Positions 1-5,936 of a stretch of DNA of 5,936 nt are shown in pieces. The position numbers and the translations under genes are program-made. The notes below the pieces were generated by a model, which saw only the letters and a program-made list of their open reading frames with translations, made no database searches and had not been told where the DNA came from. The stretch's first letter is position 1, and every line of letters begins with the position of its first letter. This DNA is from Rhizobiaceae bacterium UBA1291 (GTDB taxonomy: Bacteria > Pseudomonadota > Alphaproteobacteria > Rhizobiales > Rhizobiaceae), in contig DBUL01000224.1 in NCBI GenBank assembly GCA_002307905.1, positions 25,539-31,474 on the forward strand, read 5' to 3'.

Positions 1-1029
1 AAGAAGGGCGCAAACGTCTTCCGGTCCGAGTTGGCCCCGGAGATTTGCAATGAGCCGGTCAGGTCCAAGGCGACGCAGATCCTCGTTGAAGTCGCCGAGC
101 TCTGGTGTGAGCACAAGCGGCAGGATGCCGAGCGCCTGCGCCCGGCGGCTCAGTCCCTCGATACCATGCCGACCGGCAGCATCCGCGTCGGCGGCCACGT
201 AGAGGCGCAAGCATCCGGCTGGCGGCCTGAAGGCGGCAAGGTGATTGGCCGTCAGCGCCGAGACCATCGGCATACCGGGCATCACATGCGAGAGCGACAA
301 CATGCTTTCGAGCCCCTCGCCCGCCGCCATCACTGGCACGAGACCATGGACAGGAAAGTGGAACCGCACGGCGTTACCGAGGAGCCCGCCGAGCGAACGG
401 CGGGGATCGTCGACCCTTGCCTTGCCGTCTCCATCCGGGTCCAGCCAGGTGCGATGCACGCCGGTGATCGTACCGGCTTGATCGGTCACAGCTGCGATCA
501 GCGCCGGATAGCTACTCGTCCTGCCGCTGACGAGATCGCGGTAGTAGCAGGACGGATGGAAGCGAAGCGCGGAATGCAACGACGCGCGCAGGATGCCGCG
601 CTGGCGCAGATAGCTGTCGGCCAGCGTGCCGGAGAGCGCCTGCGTCATACGGAACAGGCGTCTTGCGCGTTCCGCAGCCGGTCTCTCGGCTGGATGGCTG
701 TCGAAGATATCGTCGTCGCGGGACGATACCTGTATGGACTGGCGTTCGTTCAGGAAACGCCGCGCCTCATCGGCGACGTCGCGGAAGTCGACCAGTCCGC
801 AGGTTTCCCGCACGAGATCGAGCAGATCGCCGTACTGGGAGGTAGCAGCGTCGGTCCACCTGCCCTTGCGAGGGCCGGAGAGATGAACGTAGAGCGACTT
901 GCCCTTGCTGTTGACGACGTCGCCAACGATCCAGTAGTTGCCGGCCCTGCGGCCGGCGGAGAGATAGTGACGGCAGACCGCCTCGGGATCGCGCGCCAGA
1001 CGGCCTGCAAGTTCGGAAGCTGACAACAT
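1..1029 (-). CDS. Toprim-domain primase-like protein, 3' end beyond window
   Basis: The frame is open for 343 codons from ATG at 1029 to the window edge with no stop, so the C-terminus is missing. The last visible residues already lie beyond the Toprim core, so probably little is lost. Residues about 1-120 resemble the N-terminal region (DUF7146-like) of plasmid and phage Toprim proteins: a GRRAGNYWIVGD segment, then SLYVHLSG and GRWTDAAT followed by GDLLDLV. The Toprim fold lies at about 230-320. Its signature glutamate is E238 (AAGEGLES), the DxD pair is D281/D283 (VAADADAAG), and a later acidic patch is GDFNED (312-317). These residues bind metal in DnaG primases and topoisomerases. No CHC2 zinc finger (cysteine/histidine cluster) and no helicase domain are visible. 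The gene starts 5 bases after the stop of the upstream methyltransferase-helicase gene, implying co-transcription and perhaps translational coupling; a weak Shine-Dalgarno (GGACGGGG) sits in the end of that gene. A nucleic-acid priming or nicking role in plasmid replication or transfer is inferred. The family call is firm, the precise activity is not. Confidence 0.9.
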   Translation of the reverse strand, partial: MLSASELAGRLARDPEAVCRHYLSAGRRAGNYWIVGDVVNSKGKSLYVHLSGPRKGRWTDAATSQYGDLLDLVRETCGLVDFRDVADEARRFLNERQSIQVSSRDDDIFDSHPAERPAAERARRLFRMTQALSGTLADSYLRQRGILRASLHSALRFHPSCYYRDLVSGRTSSYPALIAAVTDQAGTITGVHRTWLDPDGDGKARVDDPRRSLGGLLGNAVRFHFPVHGLVPVMAAGEGLESMLSLSHVMPGMPMVSALTANHLAAFRPPAGCLRLYVAADADAAGRHGIEGLSRRAQALGILPLVLTPELGDFNEDLRRLGPDRLIANLRGQLGPEDVCALL

Positions 1030-1034
1030 GGCGG

Positions 1035-4000
1035 TCAGCCCCGTCCGGCGATATCGACGACACGATGCCGTTCAATGAGACGCGACAACACCGCCTGTCC
1101 GTCATCCGAGGTCGGGATGAAGAACCGAACCTTCCAGGCGATCATCTCGGAGAACAGGCCGATGGATCTCAGCCTGTCGCGCATCCCATCGGTGAAGCCG
1201 GCAAGCTCGACACGATAGTCGTTCATCACCCTGACGCGCCGCAGCGTCATATTGTCGGCGAGTGCTACGACCGCGGAACCGTCGAGCAGCGATTGCCACA
1301 CCTGCGCGGCGGTGATGACCTCCGTCTGGTCGAGCCCGAAATTCCGGCAAATCCGGGAGAGCCCTTCCGAAGAGATCAGACGGCCGACGATCCGTTCGCC
1401 CTCGTTGGTCTCAACCCGATAGACCCGGCAATAATCCTGCGGCAGCAGTTTCCAGATCGGCAACAGGAGGCCAGAGACTACATGCATGGTCGAGAGGGAA
1501 AACTCCGGAAGATCGGCGACCTCGGCGTTCCAGGCGGCGGAGAAGTTCTGCTCGTCCGCTTGCTCCCAGTTCGTTTCTTCGAGCTGGCGAACCTCGAAAC
1601 GGATCTCATCCATCGGCCGGACAAGTGCGACGCGCGGCTGGACCGAGCCGTCGTCGAGCATGATCGAACGGGTCGGAACCTGAACCGCGGCACGGCCGGA
1701 CTTGCCGTTGAGCATCAGCATGGCGCGGGGATCGCGCGCGGAAAGTCTCAGTGCCTCGGCGAGCTGCATCGCCTGATTGCGGTCCATGCGCTCGATGGTC
1801 AACAGGTGCGACTGCGCGCCGGTGACCGGGTGGGTGTAGACCAGCCTCCTTTCTTTCACCGTCATGCGGTCCGCCGTCAGGGTCTCCAGCCCCTTGTCGT
1901 AGACGCCGGCGGCGATCGCACCCTCGATGCGGGCGGCCAACAACTGCTCGAAGGCGTCGAACAACAGGTTCTGCATGGCAATGGTAAGCGCCAGCATCCG
2001 ATTGAGGAAAGTCTGGATCGGCGGAAGTTCGTCCTTGAGACCGCCCTCCTCCGCGGTCAGCGAAAGCCCGGTGATCGTCTCGAATTTTTCCAGCGAGCAT
2101 CCTGCGACCCCGCCGCCGTGGATCAGCTTGTAGAACTGCCGGAGCGCATCACGGGCATATTGCGATTCGAGATTGTCCTCCGAGCGGAACATCCCCTGCC
2201 CGCCTGTCTGCCGTTGGCCGCGGGTGATGGCGCCGAGCGTGTCGAGACGTCGGGCGATGGTCGACAGGAAGCGTCGCTCGGCCTTGACGTTGGTGGCGAT
2301 CATGCGGAATTTCGGCGGCTGCGCCTGATTGGTGCGATGGCTGCGCCCGAGGCCCTGGATCGCCACGTCGGCCCGCCAGCCGGCTTCGAGAAGATTGTGC
2401 AGGCGCAGGCGCTGGTTCTTCGCACCGAGATCGGCATGATAAGACCGTCCCGTGCCACCGGCTTCGGAAAAGATCAGGATAGGCTTCTCGTCGTCCATGA
2501 AGGCGTGGGTCTCGTCGAGATTGGCGCTGCCCGGCCGGCTTTCAACAGTGAAGCGGTCGATCGTGCCGCCATCGTCGCGACGGACGATTCGGCGCGTGCG
2601 GCCGGTGATCTCCGCCACTCGGGCACTGCCGAAGTGCTGAACGATCTGGTCGAGGGCGGTCGGGATCGCCGGCAGGCTGCCGAGCCGTTCGAGCAACGCA
2701 TCCCGGCGAGCGACAGCCTCGCGGCACAGGACAGGGTTGCCGTCGGCGTCGTAAACCGGCCGCGAGAGGAGATTGCCCTCAGTGTCGGAATATTCCTCGA
2801 AGAGCTGGGTCGGGAAGGAATGGTTGAGATATTCCGCGACGATCTCGCGCGGGGTAATGTCGACCTGGATATCGCCCCATTCTTCGGTCGGTATTTCCGC
2901 GAGCCGGCGCTCTGTCAGGGACTGGCCGGTCGAGATGATCTGGACGATCGCTGCATGCCCCTCCTCGACGTCCCTGGTTGTCGCGTCGATCAGTGCCGGC
3001 GTCTTCATCGAGGTCAGCAGATGATTGAAGAAGCGCTGCTTCGAGCTTTCGAAGGCGGAGCGGGCGGCGGCTTTGGCGTTTTTGTTGAGTGTGCTGCTCT
3101 TGCCTGCCGCACTGGTCGCACCAGTGATGCCGGAGGCTTCGAGCGCCGCGTTCAGATTGTTGTGAATGACCTGGAAGGCTTCGGCGTAGGAATCGTAGAT
3201 TCGAACCTGTTGCTCCGTCAGTTCATGTTCGAGGATGTCGTATTCCACACCCTCGAAGGACAAAGACCGCGAGGCGTAGAGTCCCATCGCCTTGAGGTCG
3301 CGGGCGAGCACTTCCATCGTCGCCACCCCGCCGTCCTCGATCGCCGCGATGAACTCAGATCGCGTCGAGAAGGGGAAATCAGTGCTGCCCCAGAGGCCAA
3401 GACGTTCGGCATAGGCTAGCGACTCAACTTCGGACGCGCCGGTTGCCGAGACGTAGACGACGCGGGCATCGGGAAGCGCCCGCTGCAGGCGCAGACCGGC
3501 TCGGCCCTGTTGCGAGGCGGACTTTTCGCCGCGCTCCGACTTGCCGCCAGCGGCGTTGGCCATCGAATGCCCCTCATCAAAGACAATCGTCCCATCGAAA
3601 TCACTTCCCAGCCAATCGACGATCTGCTGGACACGCGAGCGCTTGCCCTCACGCTCGTCGGTCCGCAGCGTCGCGAAGGTGACGAAGAGGATGCCCTCAT
3701 CGAGCTTGATCGGTTTGCCCTGGCGGAAGCGAGACAGCGGCGTGACCAGCAGCTTTTCCTGGCCGAGTGCTGCCCAGTCGCGCTGGGCATCCTCAATCAG
3801 GGTCTCGGATTTGGAGATCCACAGATGGCGCCGACGGCCCTTGAGCCAGTTGTCGAGGAGGATACCGGCAGCCTGGCGGCCTTTTCCCGCACCTGTGCCA
3901 TCCCCGAGAAACCAGCCGCGGCGAAAGCGGCGGGCGCCCTCTTCGTCCGACTTGACGGCTTTCAGATTGTCGAACGTGGCGTCGACCGACCAATGGCCGG

Positions 4001-5489
4001 CGAGATAGCCGGAATGTGCCTCGCCAGCATAGATCACGCTTTCAAGCTGGGCGTCAGAAAGATCGCCGCTGGTGACAACGCGCTTCGGCAGGTGCGGCCG
4101 ATAGGTCGGCTTGGGCGGCGCGACGGAGGCCATGGCGACGGATTCGACCAGTTTGTCCGGATGCGGTCTTGCACCCGGAATGTGGATCGCCTGCAGCCGA
4201 TAGGGCTCATAGATGCCGTCGACGACATCGGCGCGGGCGCTCGGTGCTTCGTCGCGCAGCTCGTAAGACAGCTCGGCGATTTCGTCGTCAAGACGAATGG
4301 TGGGCTGAGAGACGGGACGCGACGCACGGACGGAGGGTGATGGTCGTCCGTGCGTCGCGGTCACCGCTGCAGGACGCAAGGTATCCGCAGCCTTGCGGGC
4401 GGCCATCTTCGCCGCGCAGGCGCGTAAGATACCGTTGGAAAGCGCGCCGATAGAGTTCGACGCGGTCGATGGCGAGCGGGGCGGAAGTCCCGAGATCCAC
4501 GAAAGCAATGTTTCCAGATCGTGGGCGATGCCGTGCGAGACGATGAGGCGTGTCGGATCGGCGGCGGCGATCTTGTCGATCACGGTCAGCCGCGTTTCCG
4601 TTGTGGTGCCATGCCGGGCGTAGGCAGAACCATCGATCGCCGCGCTGAACAGAACCGTGCCACGGTCCTGCAGGCGGACGAAGGCGTCGCGCCATTTAAG
4701 ATTGTCGGGAGACAAACTTGAGCCGGTGATCGCAACCAGCCGGCCACCAGGGGCAAGCCGCGCGAAGGCCGAGGCGAGATGTCGCCATGCGGCCTCAGTC
4801 ATGCGGCCTTCGACATGAACGCCGGCGGAAAACGGCGGGTTCATCAAGACGACGGTCGGGCGGATCGAACGATCGAGATAGTCATCGATGTGGGCGGCGT
4901 CGTGCTGTGACACGGTCGATCCGGAGAAGAGCTGCTGCAGAAGGCCGTGGCGGACCGGCGCATATTCGTTGAGAGAAAGGCGCGCATGCGCGAGCTCGGC
5001 GAAGATCGCCATCAGGCCGGTCCCGGCGGAAGGCTCGAGCACGGTATCGTCCGCCATGATGGCGGCGGCGCGGGCCGCGACATAAGCCAGTGGCATCGGC
5101 GTCGAAAATTGCTGGAGTTGCTGGCTTTCCTCCGAGCGCCGCGTGTGGGTGGGGATCAAGCCCGCTACCTTCGTCAGCATCGCCAAGGTCGCCTGCAGCG
5201 CGTCTGCGCGGGCGGTGATTGCCGTGCCGAACTTGCGCAGGAACAGGACCTGCGCCACTTCGGTCGCCTCGTAGGCGTCTTTCCATGACCAGAAGCCTTC
5301 GGCGTCCGAGCCCCCGAAAATGTTCATCAGGATGGTGCGGAGATCGGCTGCGCCGATGGACTGGCCACGTTCGAGTGACGGCAGAAGCGCGTGGCCGGAG
5401 CGGAAGAGTTTGCCTGCTCGGGTGGTGCTATCGGCGGGAGCGAGCGAGGCAGTGTTGGCGCTTATGGCGTGGGAAGGAACGATGTTCAT
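1035..5489 (-). CDS. Strawberry notch-family helicase fused to N6-adenine-type DNA methyltransferase
   Basis: This is a predicted cytoplasmic 1484-residue DNA enzyme. The N-terminal methyltransferase (about 125-310) shows FSTP (128-131), the S-adenosylmethionine-binding motif I LEPSAGTG (151-158), acidic E175, D197 and the catalytic NPPF (217-220), the amino-methyltransferase form of (D/N/S)PP(Y/F/W). A low-complexity Ala/Pro/Ser linker (about 335-400) follows. The helicase core of the Strawberry notch type (families AAA_34 and Helicase_C_4) has Walker A GDGTGAGKG (529-537), Walker B DEGH (638-641), motif III SAT (681-683), the family segment FSEAGGTGRSYHAD (1007-1020) and arginine-finger motif VI QGLGRSHRTNQ (1045-1055). 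Residues about 1130-1484 carry no motif I recognise. There is no signal peptide or membrane segment. The ATG at 5489 has AAGG six bases upstream, supporting this start. All catalytic motifs look intact, so the protein should be active. Roles in anti-restriction, plasmid establishment or DNA repair are possible; phage P1 DarB is a comparable methyltransferase-helicase. Substrate and sequence specificity cannot be read from the sequence. Confidence 0.95.
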   Translation of the reverse strand: MNIVPSHAISANTASLAPADSTTRAGKLFRSGHALLPSLERGQSIGAADLRTILMNIFGGSDAEGFWSWKDAYEATEVAQVLFLRKFGTAITARADALQATLAMLTKVAGLIPTHTRRSEESQQLQQFSTPMPLAYVAARAAAIMADDTVLEPSAGTGLMAIFAELAHARLSLNEYAPVRHGLLQQLFSGSTVSQHDAAHIDDYLDRSIRPTVVLMNPPFSAGVHVEGRMTEAAWRHLASAFARLAPGGRLVAITGSSLSPDNLKWRDAFVRLQDRGTVLFSAAIDGSAYARHGTTTETRLTVIDKIAAADPTRLIVSHGIAHDLETLLSWISGLPPRSPSTASNSIGALSNGILRACAAKMAARKAADTLRPAAVTATHGRPSPSVRASRPVSQPTIRLDDEIAELSYELRDEAPSARADVVDGIYEPYRLQAIHIPGARPHPDKLVESVAMASVAPPKPTYRPHLPKRVVTSGDLSDAQLESVIYAGEAHSGYLAGHWSVDATFDNLKAVKSDEEGARRFRRGWFLGDGTGAGKGRQAAGILLDNWLKGRRRHLWISKSETLIEDAQRDWAALGQEKLLVTPLSRFRQGKPIKLDEGILFVTFATLRTDEREGKRSRVQQIVDWLGSDFDGTIVFDEGHSMANAAGGKSERGEKSASQQGRAGLRLQRALPDARVVYVSATGASEVESLAYAERLGLWGSTDFPFSTRSEFIAAIEDGGVATMEVLARDLKAMGLYASRSLSFEGVEYDILEHELTEQQVRIYDSYAEAFQVIHNNLNAALEASGITGATSAAGKSSTLNKNAKAAARSAFESSKQRFFNHLLTSMKTPALIDATTRDVEEGHAAIVQIISTGQSLTERRLAEIPTEEWGDIQVDITPREIVAEYLNHSFPTQLFEEYSDTEGNLLSRPVYDADGNPVLCREAVARRDALLERLGSLPAIPTALDQIVQHFGSARVAEITGRTRRIVRRDDGGTIDRFTVESRPGSANLDETHAFMDDEKPILIFSEAGGTGRSYHADLGAKNQRLRLHNLLEAGWRADVAIQGLGRSHRTNQAQPPKFRMIATNVKAERRFLSTIARRLDTLGAITRGQRQTGGQGMFRSEDNLESQYARDALRQFYKLIHGGGVAGCSLEKFETITGLSLTAEEGGLKDELPPIQTFLNRMLALTIAMQNLLFDAFEQLLAARIEGAIAAGVYDKGLETLTADRMTVKERRLVYTHPVTGAQSHLLTIERMDRNQAMQLAEALRLSARDPRAMLMLNGKSGRAAVQVPTRSIMLDDGSVQPRVALVRPMDEIRFEVRQLEETNWEQADEQNFSAAWNAEVADLPEFSLSTMHVVSGLLLPIWKLLPQDYCRVYRVETNEGERIVGRLISSEGLSRICRNFGLDQTEVITAAQVWQSLLDGSAVVALADNMTLRRVRVMNDYRVELAGFTDGMRDRLRSIGLFSEMIAWKVRFFIPTSDDGQAVLSRLIERHRVVDIAGRG
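4318..4359. repeat. Perfect 15-bp inverted repeat inside the helicase gene
   Basis: The arms cgcgacgcacggacg (4318-4332) and cgtccgtgcgtcgcg (4345-4359) are exact reverse complements separated by a 12-base spacer. The repeat lies within the coding region at codons about 377-391, in the low-complexity linker between the methyltransferase and helicase domains (ATHGRPSPSVRAS). It keeps the reading frame. Chance occurrence of 15 paired bases with so short a spacer is very unlikely in 6 kb, even in GC-rich DNA. Candidate explanations are an inserted palindromic element tolerated in a linker, a protein-binding site, or an mRNA hairpin that slows translation between domains. Confidence 0.85.
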
Positions 5490-5495
5490 GGGAAA

Positions 5496-5499
5496 CCTT
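5496..5499 (-). promoter_or_regulatory. Ribosome binding site of the helicase gene
   Basis: AAGG lies six bases before the ATG at 5489, a normal Shine-Dalgarno spacing, and decides the chosen start. It falls in the short single-stranded segment left between the predicted leader structure and the start codon. Confidence 0.6.
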
Positions 5500-5502
5500 G
5501 TC

Positions 5503-5574
5503 GAGAGCGGGAAAGGACAGGTCCGCCCGGACGCTCTCCAAGCCCCGGCAGACCACCCTTTCCCGGCCCCTCTC
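5503..5574 (-). promoter_or_regulatory. Predicted structured RNA leader of the helicase gene
   Basis: Read by eye on the minus-strand RNA, the element folds into one extended rod. The basal helix is GAGAG/CUCUC (5574-5570 with 5507-5503), followed by a 4-base bulge (5569-5566). Next is a perfect 9-bp helix CGGGAAAGG/CCUUUCCCG (5565-5557 with 5516-5508), a small internal loop, and an 8-bp helix GGUCUGCC/GGCGGACC with one G-U pair (5554-5547 with 5527-5520). The 19-base apical loop can form a short GCUU/GAGC hairpin, and GUCCG/CGGAC (5532-5528 with 5525-5521) is an alternative local hairpin. The structure ends 13 bases before the ATG, directly next to the ribosome binding site. A UUUCCC copy between the Shine-Dalgarno and the ATG repeats the UUUCCC of the 3' arm, so it could compete for the GGGAAA of the 5' arm. 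A cis-regulatory leader is inferred. It may match an already described RNA family, and a DNA-level protein-binding site is the alternative. Confidence 0.5.
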
Positions 5575-5600
5575 TCCCTCTGGTGCGATCAATCCGGCTG

Positions 5601-5610
5601 CGTCCGGACG
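5601..5610. repeat. 10-bp palindrome next to the upstream stop codon
   Basis: CGTCCGGACG is self-complementary and starts immediately after the stop codon of the small gene. A related but interrupted form (GTCCGcCCGGAC on the plus strand, 5521-5532) occurs inside the structured leader. Short GC-rich palindromes arise often by chance in such DNA, so function as an operator or weak hairpin is only a possibility; no T-run follows, which argues against a terminator. Confidence 0.3.
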
Positions 5611-5936
5611 TCAGCCGGGCGCGAGCTTCAGGTTTCCGAATGCTGCAGCGCCGGCGACCGACACCGCGTGCAGGACGGCATTGCCGCCGGAGGCGATCCA
5701 ATCGGCTGCCTCCTCAACCGACAACTCATGGACGTGGACGCCATGTCGCTCGGCCGCACTGCGCTGGCGCTCGAAGGCGTCGCGGTCCTCGAAGGCGTAG
5801 AGCGTATCGCCCGGGCCGTCCCAATAAACGATGGCGAAGCAGACGGGCCGAACGATCTGCGAACGGAAATTGAGGAACACCGGCGCGACCGGTGCGACTG
5901 GCGCAGAAGCCGGGCGGGGGCAGTCGAGTGCAGGCC
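5611..5936 (-). CDS. Small hypothetical protein, 5' end unresolved or outside window
   Basis: I do not recognise this protein. The frame ends at TGA (5611-5613) and is open to the right edge. A GTG at 5880 would give 89 residues, but no Shine-Dalgarno precedes it, and the 18 in-frame codons before it encode an Ala/Pro/Val-rich stretch (SAPVAPVAPV) that reads like a coding linker, so the true start may lie outside the window. The visible body is soluble and mixed alpha/beta in character: a hydrophobic strand (VRPVCFAIVYWDG), a charged helix (FEDRDAFERQRSAAERHG), a second strand with histidines (VHVHEL), an acidic amphipathic segment (SVEEAADWIASGG) and an Ala/Gly-rich C-terminus. There is no catalytic motif, signal peptide or membrane segment. 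GC-rich third positions and the lack of a competing frame support coding. It lies 121 bases upstream of the methyltransferase-helicase gene on the same strand and could belong to the same transcript. An accessory or DNA-processing role would be a guess from position only. Confidence 0.65.
   Translation of the reverse strand, partial: PALDCPRPASAPVAPVAPVFLNFRSQIVRPVCFAIVYWDGPGDTLYAFEDRDAFERQRSAAERHGVHVHELSVEEAADWIASGGNAVLHAVSVAGAAAFGNLKLAPG

Larger units (their letters stand above)
5490..5610 (-). other. Intergenic leader region between small gene and helicase gene
   Basis: This 121-base gap is the only non-coding stretch of any size. On the minus strand it holds, in order, a 10-base palindrome right after the upstream stop, a purine-rich tract (5567-5584 region, AGAGGGAGAGAGG on the minus strand), a long foldable element (5574-5503) and the ribosome binding site of the helicase gene. 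I see no convincing -35/-10 promoter pair and no GC-stem-plus-T-run terminator, so read-through from the upstream gene is plausible. That makes this an intercistronic leader rather than a proven promoter region. Confidence 0.6.

Noticed and set aside
31..1023. Open frame of 330 codons on the plus strand
   Set aside because: It is the antisense register of the Toprim gene, whose minus-strand reading carries the conserved Toprim residues.
767..1105. Minus-strand frame spanning the helicase-Toprim junction
   Set aside because: It overlaps both real genes out of frame, gives an Arg-rich low-complexity translation typical of shifted GC-rich DNA, and has no motif.
1065..3419. Open frame of 784 codons on the plus strand
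   Set aside because: It is in exact codon register with the minus-strand helicase gene, and its openness results from the rarity of TTA, CTA and TCA codons in that gene. Its translation has no recognisable domain, while the minus strand has a full motif set.
3510..4340. Open frame of 276 codons on the plus strand
   Set aside because: It is the same antisense register shadow of the helicase gene, over the linker and Walker A/B region.
4981..4992. 12-bp palindrome CGCGCATGCGCG
   Set aside because: It lies within conserved methyltransferase coding sequence, and one or two such palindromes are expected by chance in 6 kb of GC-rich DNA.
5490..5610. Possible intrinsic terminator after the small gene
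   Set aside because: GC-rich hairpins are present but no T-run follows any of them on the minus strand.
5219..5873. Plus-strand open frames over the helicase start and the right-hand gene
   Set aside because: The translations are Arg/Pro/Ser-rich without domains, and they would overlap the helicase start, the structured leader and the small gene; they are typical GC-rich shadows.
1..5936. CRISPR array, tRNA/rRNA gene, insertion sequence ends or attachment site
   Set aside because: No regularly spaced direct repeats, no RNA-gene signatures, no transposase or integrase frame and no paired terminal repeats were seen.

Overview
The window looks like accessory DNA (plasmid or integrative element) from a GC-rich alphaproteobacterium, most likely a member of the Rhizobiales. 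The basis is high GC, strong avoidance of TTA/CTA/TCA codons, and a gene pair (DnaG-like Toprim protein plus a very large methyltransferase/Strawberry-notch helicase) that I associate with rhizobial plasmids and conjugative elements. Taxonomy and replicon type are inference; no rRNA, tRNA, replication, partition or transfer gene is present to settle them.

Layout: all genes read on the minus strand, right to left. At the right edge (about 5936-5611) is the 3' part of a small gene that I do not recognise. A 121-base gap follows (5610-5490). On the minus-strand RNA it can fold into a long imperfect rod ending just before the ribosome binding site of the next gene. That gene (5489-1035, 1484 codons) fills most of the window. 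It encodes an N-terminal N6-adenine-type DNA methyltransferase, a variable linker, a Strawberry-notch superfamily 2 helicase core and a long C-terminal region without recognised motifs. Only five bases after its stop, a Toprim (primase/topoisomerase catalytic fold) protein begins (1029) and runs off the left edge, probably close to its natural end.

How they may work together: the tight spacing makes the helicase and Toprim genes a likely operon, so a DNA modification/unwinding enzyme would be co-produced with a primase-like enzyme. A role in establishing or protecting incoming plasmid DNA (anti-restriction, strand processing, priming) fits, and phage P1 DarB is a known precedent for a methyltransferase-helicase polypeptide that protects DNA in the recipient. 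No experiment is implied by the sequence. The two non-coding signals most worth attention are the structured leader before the helicase gene and a perfect 15-bp inverted repeat inside its coding region, located exactly in the linker between the methyltransferase and the helicase.
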